Shown in pieces: positions 43,312 through 52,197 of a DNA stretch of 64,000 bases; position 1 is the stretch's first letter, and every line of letters begins with the position of its first letter. This stretch comes from Paenibacillaceae bacterium GAS479 (GTDB taxonomy: Bacteria; Bacillota; Bacilli; Paenibacillales; Paenibacillaceae). The stretch covers positions 5,352,501 through 5,416,500 of the forward strand of contig LT629764.1 of NCBI GenBank assembly GCA_900105225.1, read 5' to 3'. Both the position numbers and the translations under genes were made by a program. The notes below the pieces were generated by a model. That model did no database searches. It was not told where the DNA came from and worked only from the letters and a program-made list of their open reading frames with translations.

Positions 43312-45281
43312 TAAGTCGTCGCCCCCCTGAGCTTCTGCTCTGTTTTCTTGATCTCATCCACCGGGATGTAGTAATCCACATCATAAGTGAACGAGCGGGC
43401 GTACAACGATCCGAACACACCGAGGAAGCCAACGATGACCATCCATACCCAATCGAATGTGAAACCGAATCCGATCAGGAACCAGAAGCTGGACATAATG
43501 AACGGAATGCCTGAATTTTTCGGCATATGAATTGGCTCCAGCTCCGGCTGTGGCCTTACGATGCCGTTCTTGCGGTCTTCCTTCTCGCGCCACCAGTCGT
43601 CCACATGTTGAACCTGTGGTACACGGGCAAAGTTATACTCCGGAGGCGGTGAAGGAATGGACCATTCAAGCGTACGTCCGTTCCAAATATCACCGGTTTT
43701 ATCTCGCTCGCCCTTACGGACGCTGTAAGCAATTTGCCACACTTGGAAAATAAATCCAATACCCATCAGGAAAGCGCCGACTGTACTTGCAAAGTTCAGC
43801 ACTTCCCAGCCCCGATCCCAGCCGTACGTATAAACGCGACGCGTCATGCCGTCGAGACCAAGGAAATATTGCGGGAAGAAGCAGAGATAGAAACCGATCT
43901 GCCAGAACCAGAATCCCCAACGGCCGCGCTTTTCGTCCAGCTTAAAGCCGAACAGCTTAGGCCACCAGTAGTAGATGCCGGCAAGATAGCCGAACACTAC
44001 ACCACCGATAAGAACTTGGTGGAAGTGAGCAATTAGGAAGTAACTGTTATGGTACTGGAAGTTCGCTGGTGCGACAGCAAGCATGACGCCCGTTGCACCG
44101 CCGATAAGGAAGCAAGGGATAAAGCCCATCGTCCATAACATTGGCAGGTCATACTTGATTCGCCCTCGATACATAGTGAAGAGCCAGTTAAATATTTTGA
44201 CCCCGGTCGGTATAGATATGGCCATGGTTGTTATTGCAAAGAAGGCATTAACATCGGCGCTTGAGCCCATCGTGTAGAAGTGATGCACCCATGTAAAGAA
44301 GCTGAGTACGCTGATGACCATCATCGCGAATACCATGGAATTATATCCAAATACGGTTTTTCTCGAGAAGGTTGCCACGATCTCCGAGAAGATACCGAAC
44401 GCCGGAAGGACGACGATATACACCTCAGGGTGACCCCACATCCAGATCAAGTTGACGTAAAGCATTGACATCCCGCCGCCGTCAAGCGTGAAGAAATGCG
44501 CGCCGAAGTAGCGATCGAGGAACAGCAGCGCAAGCGTAACGGTCAGAATCGGGAAAGCGAATAAAATCGTAATAGAAGCAGAAAGTACGGACCAGGAGAA
44601 CAGCGGCATTTTCATGAGCTTCATGCCTGGAGCGCGCATTTTGAGAATCGTTACGATAAAGTTGATACCGGTCGCAAGCGAGCCGATACCGGAAATTTGG
44701 ATACCCCAAATGTAGAAATCTTGCCCCCTGCCAGGACTGCCTGAAAGCTCCGACAGCGGCGGATAGCTGAGCCAGCCAGCATCCGGGGAACCCCCGATGA
44801 CAAAGCTGATGTTAAGCAGCATCGCACCGAACAAGAACATCCAGAAGCTAAGTGCATTCAAAAACGGGAACGCGACGTCGCGCGCGCCAATTTGCAGCGG
44901 TACAACCATGTTGAACAGCGCGAACATCATCGGCATCGCCATGAAGAGAATCATGATCGTGCCATGCGTGGTGAAGATGGCGTTATAGTGATCCGCCTGA
45001 AGGAACTCAACATCCGGCAGCGCAAGCTGCATACGCATGAGGATCGCATCTACTCCACCGCGGAATAACATGAGCAGTGATGCGATCAGATACATAATGC
45101 CGATTTTTTTATGGTCAACCGTTGTCAGCCATTCACGCCATAACCACTTCCACTTCTTGAAGTAGGTAAGGACGAATACGATGGCAATACTGACGAGTGC
45201 GATGGAAACGTCTGCTCCGTAAATGAGCGGATCGCCGGTGACAAAAAAATCGGCGGCAAATTCTTTAATGGAATCCCACAT
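43311..45281 (-). CDS. qoxB: Cytochrome quinol oxidase subunit I
   Basis: The 656-residue catalytic haem-copper subunit with about 15 membrane helices. CuB and tyrosine ligands are seen in WMWGHPEVY and FTWVHHFY, and the haem histidines in TTHGTIM and AHFHQVLIGG. FRGGVDAILMRMQ near the N-terminus carries the Arg and Asp of the quinol site known from E. coli CyoB, so electrons come from menaquinol, not cytochrome c. Whether the haems are a- or o-type cannot be read. It reduces oxygen to water and pumps protons. It precedes subunit III with a 1-base overlap. Confidence 0.96.
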   Translation of the reverse strand: MWDSIKEFAADFFVTGDPLIYGADVSIALVSIAIVFVLTYFKKWKWLWREWLTTVDHKKIGIMYLIASLLMLFRGGVDAILMRMQLALPDVEFLQADHYNAIFTTHGTIMILFMAMPMMFALFNMVVPLQIGARDVAFPFLNALSFWMFLFGAMLLNISFVIGGSPDAGWLSYPPLSELSGSPGRGQDFYIWGIQISGIGSLATGINFIVTILKMRAPGMKLMKMPLFSWSVLSASITILFAFPILTVTLALLFLDRYFGAHFFTLDGGGMSMLYVNLIWMWGHPEVYIVVLPAFGIFSEIVATFSRKTVFGYNSMVFAMMVISVLSFFTWVHHFYTMGSSADVNAFFAITTMAISIPTGVKIFNWLFTMYRGRIKYDLPMLWTMGFIPCFLIGGATGVMLAVAPANFQYHNSYFLIAHFHQVLIGGVVFGYLAGIYYWWPKLFGFKLDEKRGRWGFWFWQIGFYLCFFPQYFLGLDGMTRRVYTYGWDRGWEVLNFASTVGAFLMGIGFIFQVWQIAYSVRKGERDKTGDIWNGRTLEWSIPSPPPEYNFARVPQVQHVDDWWREKEDRKNGIVRPQPELEPIHMPKNSGIPFIMSSFWFLIGFGFTFDWVWMVIVGFLGVFGSLYARSFTYDVDYYIPVDEIKKTEQKLRGATT

Positions 45282-45307
45282 ATGGATTTGTTTCCTCCCC
45301 TAGCCGC

Positions 45308-46282
45308 CTATTGGTTCTGTTCCGGCTGCTTGGAGCCGGAAACTTCTTTTGTTTCAACCTCAGACTTAACGCCAGAGGTTTGTTGATCAGACTTAACCGG
45401 GTCGGACCCGCGGATGCTGATTCCGTGATGACCGCCGTTTTTAACGACGATGGAAGCAAACAAGGTCGGCTCATTTTGGCCAAATGTCTGAACAGGCACG
45501 GTCCCCTTCACGGCAAGCTTTTCATACGTTTCGCGAGTAAGCTTGGCTGGCTCATTCTGAGACTTAGCTACCCAAGCATCAAATTCATTCTGAGGCATGG
45601 ATTTGACTTTAAAGTGCATCTTCGCGAACTCGCTGCCGGAGAAGTTGGCTCCCATACCTAGGTATTCGCCAGGGCCCTCAGCTTGCAGCCATAGCCGCAT
45701 AGCCATTCCAGGCATCGTATACATCATTCCCCCAAGCTGCGGAACCCAGAAAGAGTTCATCGCTGTGTTGGAAGTAAGTACGAATTGAATCGGCGTATTT
45801 TCCGGGATATTCAGGTAGTTCACCGTAGCGATGTCCTGATCCGGATACTGGAACAGCCATTTCCAGTCCATCGAGGTAACCTCGATCGTTAGGGGCTCAA
45901 CATTGGCCGTTGCTTTCGGCGGCTTGATGAGATCATACGTTGCCACTACCGTAAAGTAGCCAAGAACGCCGACAACAATAATCGGGATACCCCACCAGAT
46001 TACTTCAAGCTTCGTGCTATGGGCCCAGTTAGGCTCATAAGGCGCCTTGTTATCTGGCTTGTCCCTATAACGCACGGAAATGTAAATCCAAATCCCGAGC
46101 ACTGGCACGATAATAATCGCACACAAAATAATGGAGATCCAAATCATTTCTTTCTGGATATCCGCTATCGGCCCCTTGGGATCAAGGACCATTGGATTTC
46201 CACACCCGGCCAAAAACACGGCCATACCGACTCCAGCCAGGATGATCCCGAGCATCCGGAGCCGCTTGTGTGATGCTTTCAT
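45308..46282 (-). CDS. qoxA: Cytochrome quinol oxidase subunit II (lipoprotein)
   Basis: A 324-residue lipoprotein: signal peptide ending FLAGC (lipid-modified Cys27), two membrane helices (about 44-66 and 90-112) and an external cupredoxin domain. The CuA cysteine and histidine motif of cytochrome c oxidases is missing from the cupredoxin domain (GEYLGMGANFSGSEFAKMHF), which identifies a quinol oxidase. The C-terminus has a charged, low-complexity tail of about 50 residues. AAAGGAGATG precedes the ATG. First gene of the qoxABCD operon. Confidence 0.95.
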   Translation of the reverse strand: MKASHKRLRMLGIILAGVGMAVFLAGCGNPMVLDPKGPIADIQKEMIWISIILCAIIIVPVLGIWIYISVRYRDKPDNKAPYEPNWAHSTKLEVIWWGIPIIVVGVLGYFTVVATYDLIKPPKATANVEPLTIEVTSMDWKWLFQYPDQDIATVNYLNIPENTPIQFVLTSNTAMNSFWVPQLGGMMYTMPGMAMRLWLQAEGPGEYLGMGANFSGSEFAKMHFKVKSMPQNEFDAWVAKSQNEPAKLTRETYEKLAVKGTVPVQTFGQNEPTLFASIVVKNGGHHGISIRGSDPVKSDQQTSGVKSEVETKEVSGSKQPEQNQ

Positions 46283-46385
46283 TGTTTCATCTCCTTTAGG
46301 CCATCTCCATACTTATTAACCACAATTCGGGCCCATTTAATACAGAGCGTATAAAACTGGGTCCTCTCTCAAGAAACAGCATACC

Positions 46386-46408
46386 AAAAAGGACGCCTGA
46401 TCGCGTCC
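46386..46408 (-). terminator. Rho-independent terminator of the small membrane protein gene
   Basis: GGACGC(G) pairs with GCGTCC (46391-46408), followed on the minus strand by TTTTTGG. Confidence 0.75.
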
Positions 46409-46456
46409 CTGTTAACGAATCCGTCTTATTTTTGTGCGATTTCCGTAAAATCTTGT

Positions 46457-46687
46457 TCATTGAATTGTCTTATCTTGCCCTTCACCGGTTATTTCTTCCG
46501 ATAACGGGAACATCCATGCGGCAATCATGACGACAGGTGATGCGATCAGACATCCCATGCCGGTCATCAGCAGCATATTGCGATCGTTGAACGGCGTCAG
46601 GAACGCCAGACATAACATTGCACCTAAAATAGCTAAGCCAAAAGCGTACCAACGCAACATCGTCGACATCGAGATCCGCTTGTCCAT
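46457..46687 (-). CDS. Small two-helix membrane protein, unknown
   Basis: A 76-residue protein with two hydrophobic helices (about 10-30 and 37-60) joined by FNDRNM, and an acidic tail. Not recognised as a named family. It has a GGAGGA site and its own terminator, and lies just upstream of the qox operon on the same strand, so a link with respiration is possible but unsupported. Confidence 0.65.
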   Translation of the reverse strand: MDKRISMSTMLRWYAFGLAILGAMLCLAFLTPFNDRNMLLMTGMGCLIASPVVMIAAWMFPLSEEITGEGQDKTIQ

Positions 46688-46770
46688 GCGTGTCCTCCTC
46701 CTTATGCTTGCTACAGCATATGAAGGAGTTCACACAATGTTCACCGCTAAGGTGAAAATGGACTCACCAA

Positions 46771-47451
46771 TTAACTTTCTTCGATGGTCACACTTTCCAT
46801 TTTGACTTCAACTTTCGGCTTGCTTTGCTCACCGCTGGCGTTATTCACATCCACAGGAGTTGCAGCAATTTTGTCAACAACTTCCTTGCCGCTTTCAACT
46901 TCGCCAAAAATCGTGTAGTTAGGAATATCATCCAGGTTTTTCACGCTAGGGCCTGTCCCGATGAAAAACTGGCTGCCGCCTGTATTCGGTCCGGCGTTTG
47001 CCATAGCAACGATGTACTTGTCGTATTTATAGCCGTTATTAAGCTCATCCGGTATAGAGTATCCCGGACCTCCGCTGCCCGTTCCTGTCGGGTCCCCGGT
47101 TTGAATCACGAAATCCTGAACAATGCGGTGAAAAACAATTCCCTCGTAAAATCCTTGTTTGCTTAAAAACACGAAGCTATTGACCGTTTTCGGTGCTTCC
47201 TTGGGGAAAAGACGGATCGTAAACTCGCCCTCCGACGTTTTCACGACGGCCTTATAGGTTTTGTTCGTATCAATGGTCATATCCGGAGCCTTGTCCCAGC
47301 TCTTAGCGCCCCCCTGCGTTCCGTCGGAAGCGGAATTGGCAGGCTCATTGCTGGCGGCTGGAGTGGTGTTCTCCGGCTTGGCGCCACAGCCGCTCAATAC
47401 GAGAGCGGCCCCAAGCACTAGAGAAGCGAGCGATGCAGTTGTTCGATTCAT
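46771..47451 (-). CDS. Cyclophilin-type peptidyl-prolyl isomerase, lipoprotein
   Basis: A 226-residue exported isomerase. The signal peptide ends in the lipobox LSGC (Cys22), followed by a Thr/Ser/Pro-rich spacer of about 40 residues and a cyclophilin domain. Catalytic segments are VFHRIVQDFVIQTGDPTGTG and NTGGSQFFI. It would fold proteins between membrane and wall. It lies 70 bases beyond the PBP1A gene on the same strand; any functional link to PBP1A is inference from position. Confidence 0.92.
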   Translation of the reverse strand: MNRTTASLASLVLGAALVLSGCGAKPENTTPAASNEPANSASDGTQGGAKSWDKAPDMTIDTNKTYKAVVKTSEGEFTIRLFPKEAPKTVNSFVFLSKQGFYEGIVFHRIVQDFVIQTGDPTGTGSGGPGYSIPDELNNGYKYDKYIVAMANAGPNTGGSQFFIGTGPSVKNLDDIPNYTIFGEVESGKEVVDKIAATPVDVNNASGEQSKPKVEVKMESVTIEES

Positions 47452-47521
47452 GATCGGTCATCTTCCTCTTCATGTTCTAATATTCGAGTGCAGGTAGTAA
47501 TACCTGCACCCAGTAAGCGAG

Positions 47522-50041
47522 TTAAGGTCTGTTAAACCCTGCACCTTCCGCTGCCTCATCACCGTTATCCGGCCCTTCTCCCCCCGGCAGTCCACCAGAA
47601 GGTTGATCTGGAGGCGGCGTTGGTGTTGGCGTCGTTAATGGAGGTTGATTGGATGGCCAAGGGCCGTTTCCTCCTTCATCCGGTGGCAACGTCGGCAAAG
47701 GAGTTTCGTCTGGCGGCAGCGTCGGTGTAGGAGATGGTGTCGGTGACGACGATGGCAACGGTGTTGGCGACAGATCGACACCTGGAATTTCTACGGCAAT
47801 TTTCGCCGAAGGCACACCTTCCTTATCCGTTGCACTGTTATATGCCGTAACGTAGTACTCATAACTCATGCCCGGTGCTACGCTAAGGTCCGTCGCCTCT
47901 CCAGTAGCTGCATCGAGTACTCGGGTGTACTCCGCTTCCATAGAAGCTTTGCGGTAGAGTCGATAGCTAATGCCCTCACCTGCAACTGGCGTCCAGCTCA
48001 AGGAAACAAGCATGCTATTTTCATCATAACTTCCCCTCAGATCCTTGACCTGGTCGGGAGCGTTCGTCTGCTCCGGCGGCGGCTCATTCGTCTGAGGAGC
48101 ACGATCAAAGGAACCTCGCGCTACATCCTTCATCGCCTTCTCCATAACGGTTGAGAACAGGGACGCGGCAGTAGAGCTTCCCTTTTTGAGCAAATGCTGC
48201 TTATCCGTTTTATCATAGCCCATCCAAACCGCCGCAGTCCATTCCGGTGTATAACCGACGAACCAAACATCGCGATTAGCGCTTGACGATAAGCCAGGAA
48301 TACCATGCTGAGTCGTACCAGTTTTGCCTGCCACTGGTCGGTCTATCGCAGCATTTCGGCCGGTGCCTCCAGGTTTGAGAACTTCTTGCAGCATTGCCGT
48401 CATCGCAGCAGCTGTCTCTTTTTTCATGAGCCGCTCCGACTTAGGCGATTTATATTCATAGATCGCTGAACCATCCGGTCCTTCAATGCGAACAATCGTA
48501 TGGGCATCAACCGATTGCCCCTCGTTGGCGAAGGCGCTGTAGGCAGTTGCCATTTGCAGCGGCGAGACGCCTGTCGTCAATCCGCCTAACGCGATGCTCA
48601 GATTGCGGTCATTCTTTTTGTCCAGCGGCATACCAAGCTTCTCGGAGAAAGCGACGCCTTTGCCGACGCCGATCTCGTTAAGCAACCATACCGTGGATGC
48701 ATTACGCGATTCCTTGATGGACTGCGTCATGGAGACCGGCCCGATGTATTTCACTCGATTGGAGTCGGTCGGACAGTAGCTTCCATAACATTTTTTGTCG
48801 TCTCGCAAAATGGAATTCATATCATAATCCCCGGTTTCCAATGCCGGTCCGTAAGCGGTGATCGGCTTGAAGGACGATCCTGGCTGACGCGGCACTGTAG
48901 CGCGATTCCAGCCCTTGCGGACATAGTCTCGACCGCCGATCATCGCCTTGATAGAGCCGTCCGCATGATCCATGATGACCATCGCACCTTGCGCTTTCTG
49001 GTCGTCTGGGGACTCCTCAAAATTTTTAGGATCATTGAAAGCATCCTCTACTACCTGCTGAGCGGTAGCATTCAGCGAGGTGTAGATTTTGAAACCTCCG
49101 AGACGGATTTGATCCTCGGTTTTTCCCGTTACTTTAACAGCCTCTTTAACGGCAAAGTCGACGTACGTCATAAATTTATTGCGGTTGCTGCCGGTGCTGT
49201 AACTTTCGAGAGGTTTGTATACGATGGCTTTGGCTTCATTCCTCTGTGCCTCCGTAATATACCCCTGATCTTGCATCAGCTTGAGCACAACCGAACGACG
49301 TTGCAAGGAATCCTCCGGCTCGTCTTTCGGATTGTAATAGCTAGGAGCTTTCGGAATCGCGGCAAGTGAAGCCATCTGCCATAACTTCAGGTCCTCCAGG
49401 CTGCTGTTAAAATAATACTTGGCGGCGAGCTTCACTCCATAAACGCCATTACCGAAATAGATCCGATTCAAATACATCGTCAAAATTTCGTCTTTACTCA
49501 ACTGATTCTCAAGCGCGACAGCGATTGAAGCCTCCGTAGCTTTACGGAAGAAGGTTTTGTCCTGGTTGAGGAACAAATTCCGCGCCAGCTGCTGTGTAAT
49601 CGTGCTGGCACCTTCAACGGCGCTGCGTGCAATAATATCCTTAACGATTGCCCGGCTAATACCGATTACGTCAATGCCGGAGTGATTCTCGAATCGCTGA
49701 TCCTCAGTTGCAATGAATGCATCACGCAGCATTTGAGGCAATTCGTTGAATTGTGCATCCTGAGAATTAACGCTGGCCAGACTCGCCACTTTGTTGTTGC
49801 TGGAATCATAAATGACGGATGAATCACCGCGCAGCAAAACATCACGGTTGGCCGCCAAAATTCTCTCACCATTCAGAATGACGAGCAAATATCCGACGAT
49901 CGCACAAATGACCGCGAGTGCGCCGGTAAAAAACAAACCGTAGAACCATTTCCGCTTGCGGCTGACCTTCGAGCGTTTACGCCCTTTAGTTGTAGTGCCA
50001 GCCCCTTTGCGGCTCTCCCCTTTTTTTCTCTGTTCAGTCAT
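47522..50041 (-). CDS. pbpA: Class A penicillin-binding protein 1A with FN3 domain
   Basis: An 839-residue bifunctional peptidoglycan synthase. A basic cytoplasmic tail and one membrane helix (about 33-56) anchor it. The GT51 glycosyltransferase has catalytic Glu113 in ATEDQRFENHSGID. The transpeptidase has SSFK (Ser389, Lys392), SRN and KTGTT. A fibronectin type III domain follows (about 665-755), then a Pro/Thr/Gly-rich tail of about 80 residues ending in PDNGDEAAEGAG. Such tails are common in Paenibacillus PBPs and may span the wall. AAGGAG is 10 bases before the ATG. The gene symbol is only a label for the class; PonA is an alternative name. Confidence 0.93.
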   Translation of the reverse strand: MTEQRKKGESRKGAGTTTKGRKRSKVSRKRKWFYGLFFTGALAVICAIVGYLLVILNGERILAANRDVLLRGDSSVIYDSSNNKVASLASVNSQDAQFNELPQMLRDAFIATEDQRFENHSGIDVIGISRAIVKDIIARSAVEGASTITQQLARNLFLNQDKTFFRKATEASIAVALENQLSKDEILTMYLNRIYFGNGVYGVKLAAKYYFNSSLEDLKLWQMASLAAIPKAPSYYNPKDEPEDSLQRRSVVLKLMQDQGYITEAQRNEAKAIVYKPLESYSTGSNRNKFMTYVDFAVKEAVKVTGKTEDQIRLGGFKIYTSLNATAQQVVEDAFNDPKNFEESPDDQKAQGAMVIMDHADGSIKAMIGGRDYVRKGWNRATVPRQPGSSFKPITAYGPALETGDYDMNSILRDDKKCYGSYCPTDSNRVKYIGPVSMTQSIKESRNASTVWLLNEIGVGKGVAFSEKLGMPLDKKNDRNLSIALGGLTTGVSPLQMATAYSAFANEGQSVDAHTIVRIEGPDGSAIYEYKSPKSERLMKKETAAAMTAMLQEVLKPGGTGRNAAIDRPVAGKTGTTQHGIPGLSSSANRDVWFVGYTPEWTAAVWMGYDKTDKQHLLKKGSSTAASLFSTVMEKAMKDVARGSFDRAPQTNEPPPEQTNAPDQVKDLRGSYDENSMLVSLSWTPVAGEGISYRLYRKASMEAEYTRVLDAATGEATDLSVAPGMSYEYYVTAYNSATDKEGVPSAKIAVEIPGVDLSPTPLPSSSPTPSPTPTLPPDETPLPTLPPDEGGNGPWPSNQPPLTTPTPTPPPDQPSGGLPGGEGPDNGDEAAEGAGFNRP

Positions 50042-50089
50042 ATTGGTTGTACTCCTTCCGGTAGTTCTCTCCCGTAACAGTTATACCCC

Positions 50090-50129
50090 GGAAACAGAAG
50101 AACAACCCCATCGTAAGAGAGGGTTGTTC
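50090..50129 (-). terminator. Hairpin terminator after hfq
   Basis: GAACAACCC pairs with GGGTTGTTC (50100-50129). The minus-strand T tract is interrupted (TTCTGTTT), so it is a moderate terminator. Confidence 0.6.
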
Positions 50130-50187
50130 TCCTGACCGATATTCAAATAACGAAAAGACTAAAGGAAAGGTTTCATTGGGGGAAACT

Positions 50188-50433
50188 TCAGGCTTGAGCG
50201 CCTGGTGTTTCCTGCTGCATAAGCGAGACATTGCGCTGCGGTGTAAACGTTGAAATTGCGTGTTTGTACACCATTTGTTGGCGGCCGTCTGAATCAATGA
50301 CGATGGTAAAATTATCAAAAGCGCGGATAACGCCCCGGATCTGGAAGCCATTCGTCAGGTAGACCGTAACCGGAATGCTGTCCTTGCGCAGCTGGTTCAG
50401 GAACGTATCTTGAATATTGATCGATTTGTTCAT
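50188..50433 (-). CDS. hfq: RNA chaperone Hfq
   Basis: An 81-residue Sm-like protein that forms hexamers and binds small RNAs and A- or U-rich RNA. Sm1 ([20 protein letters not shown]) and Sm2 with the YKHA motif are intact. It overlaps miaA by 4 bases, the same pairing as in most bacteria. It ends the mutS-mutL-methyltransferase-miaA-hfq cluster. Confidence 0.97.
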   Translation of the reverse strand: MNKSINIQDTFLNQLRKDSIPVTVYLTNGFQIRGVIRAFDNFTIVIDSDGRQQMVYKHAISTFTPQRNVSLMQQETPGAQA

Positions 50434-51422
50434 TGAGAGTTACCCCCGTCAAAAGAAGATTGGTTAGTGGTATATTCAAGACTGACGTTGAACTTTCCTG
50501 CTAGTATAGCATGAATGATATCCAAATTGTTGTGAAAATTTTCCCCTGCATCAATCCATTGGATGTCCTTCATATGGCGGAACCAGCTGAGCTGTCGCTT
50601 GGCGAAGCGCCTTGTATCGCGTTTCAGCAGTACAATCGCCTCTTCCAGCGAAGTTTGACCCTGCAGATAGGGGACAATTTCTTTGTAACCAAGACCCTGC
50701 ATCGCCACAGCATGCTCTGGCACGCCGCGTTCCAGCAGACCGGCAACCTCGTTTACCAACCCCTCTTCCATCATCAGGTCGATCCTCCGCTCGATGCGAC
50801 GATACAACTCGGAGCGATCCATTGTCAGTCCTAACAGACAGAGTTCGTAAGGAGACTCTTTTTTCTGTCCGGCAAGCTGCTGGCTCATTTTCATTCCAGT
50901 CAAATGCAAGATTTCCAACGCCCGGATGACACGGCGCACATCGTTAGCGTGGAGTCTTGCGGCGCTTTCAGGATCGCGCTCCGCAAGCAGCGCATGCACT
51001 GCTTCCAGCCCCTGGACGTCTGCCATCTGTTGCAACTCTACGCGATATGACTCGTCCGAGGAAGCTTTTGAGAATTCGTATCCGTAGCAGACCGACTCAA
51101 TATATAACCCTGTGCCGCCAACGATAAAAGGCAGCTTGCCGCGCGCGGCAATCTCCGGGATTAGCCGAGAACAAGCCTCTTGAAAATCAGCGGCCGAATA
51201 CGGGTCCTCCGGGTCGCGGATGTCGATCAGATGATGCGTAATGCCCATCTGTTCCTCTGAGCGAATTTTGGCAGTGCCAATATCCATTCCCCGGTACACC
51301 TGCATCGAATCTCCGGAAATGATCTCCGCATTCCAGGCGCGGGCCAGCTCCAGACTTAGCTGCGTTTTACCGACCGCCGTCGGGCCGAGCAGCACGAGCA
51401 GCCGCTGTTTGCGTTCAGTCAA
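50430..51422 (-). CDS. miaA: tRNA dimethylallyltransferase
   Basis: A 330-residue enzyme that adds a dimethylallyl group to A37 of tRNAs reading UNN codons. Visible motifs are the P-loop [45 protein letters not shown] and the C-terminal [11 protein letters not shown]. Length is normal, with a polar tail of about 20 residues. It overlaps the methyltransferase gene by 8 bases and hfq by 4. Confidence 0.96.
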   Translation of the reverse strand: MTERKQRLLVLLGPTAVGKTQLSLELARAWNAEIISGDSMQVYRGMDIGTAKIRSEEQMGITHHLIDIRDPEDPYSAADFQEACSRLIPEIAARGKLPFIVGGTGLYIESVCYGYEFSKASSDESYRVELQQMADVQGLEAVHALLAERDPESAARLHANDVRRVIRALEILHLTGMKMSQQLAGQKKESPYELCLLGLTMDRSELYRRIERRIDLMMEEGLVNEVAGLLERGVPEHAVAMQGLGYKEIVPYLQGQTSLEEAIVLLKRDTRRFAKRQLSWFRHMKDIQWIDAGENFHNNLDIIHAILAGKFNVSLEYTTNQSSFDGGNSQ

Positions 51423-52197
51423 CTTGTATCACTCCATATCCGACAGCCGACGTTTTTTTGACTGGACAGCGAACGAAGCCGAGCCGGTCGAATTCAGGAC
51501 TGTTATTCGTTTCTTTAATAATGACGGTTCGCCGAGCCACACGTACCGCTTCCCGGACGATGCCCGGATCGAGCGGATCGGGATTAGCGAGGCCGCGCAG
51601 CGGGCCGATCGAGCTAGATTCATGGACAGGATCACGAAACATCGGATCAAAATAAACGATGTCATAGCTTTTATCCGGGAGACCCTTCAAAAAGTCCGCA
51701 TGATCGGCCAAAATAGGAGTAATGCGGCGTAGCGCCGCATTGGCATCCTCAAGCTCCGACTCGTATTGCTGCAGCCCCTCGCGAACAATTGCATGCAGGA
51801 CAGGTTCGCTTTCGAGGGCGGTCACGCCTCCCTCCGGCCCGGTTGCGTAGGAGAACACGAAGGAATCACCCGCCAAACCAGCCGTGCAATCCAGCACTTG
51901 GTCCCCCGGCTGACAGCCGGACAGGCTGACGAGAGGATCGGCCTCGCCTTTGCGCAGCCGTTTGACCCGCACATAGGCCATACTTGGATGAAAATAAAAG
52001 GGTGGCTCCTGGGGGCCGCCATAATAGCGCAGCTGTGTGCTCGTCACTACGAGCAGTTCGCGGTCTCCGGCTTGCTCGGCCAGCTGGCCGAGTGTACGCC
52101 TACGCCGGGGCATCAGCCGCGCATTCAGCTCTTTGGCGAGCTGCGCGGCCATCTCCAGCATAAGCTCTGACGGATGATCCGTCGTTGTTACTATCAT
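51415..52197 (-). CDS. RsmJ-like SAM-dependent methyltransferase
   Basis: A 260-residue Rossmann methyltransferase related to the RsmJ/YhiQ family. The SAM-binding segment is VLDCTAGLAGDSFVFS, followed by ALESEPVLHAIVREGL, and the catalytic-type motif IVYFDPMF corresponds to the (D/N)PP(Y/F) position of N-methyltransferases. E. coli RsmJ makes m2G1516 in 16S rRNA; whether the Firmicutes relatives do the same is not established. Start is the ATG at 52197, overlapping the mutL stop as ATGA; the frame is open 25 codons upstream within mutL. Confidence 0.8.
   Translation of the reverse strand: MIVTTTDHPSELMLEMAAQLAKELNARLMPRRRRTLGQLAEQAGDRELLVVTSTQLRYYGGPQEPPFYFHPSMAYVRVKRLRKGEADPLVSLSGCQPGDQVLDCTAGLAGDSFVFSYATGPEGGVTALESEPVLHAIVREGLQQYESELEDANAALRRITPILADHADFLKGLPDKSYDIVYFDPMFRDPVHESSSIGPLRGLANPDPLDPGIVREAVRVARRTVIIKETNNSPEFDRLGFVRCPVKKTSAVGYGVIQVD

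Noticed and set aside
45308-46282. Annotation of the oxidase as cytochrome c oxidase (ctaCDEF)
   Set aside because: Subunit II lacks the CuA cysteine motif and a haem c site, and subunit I has quinol-site residues, so it is a quinol oxidase.
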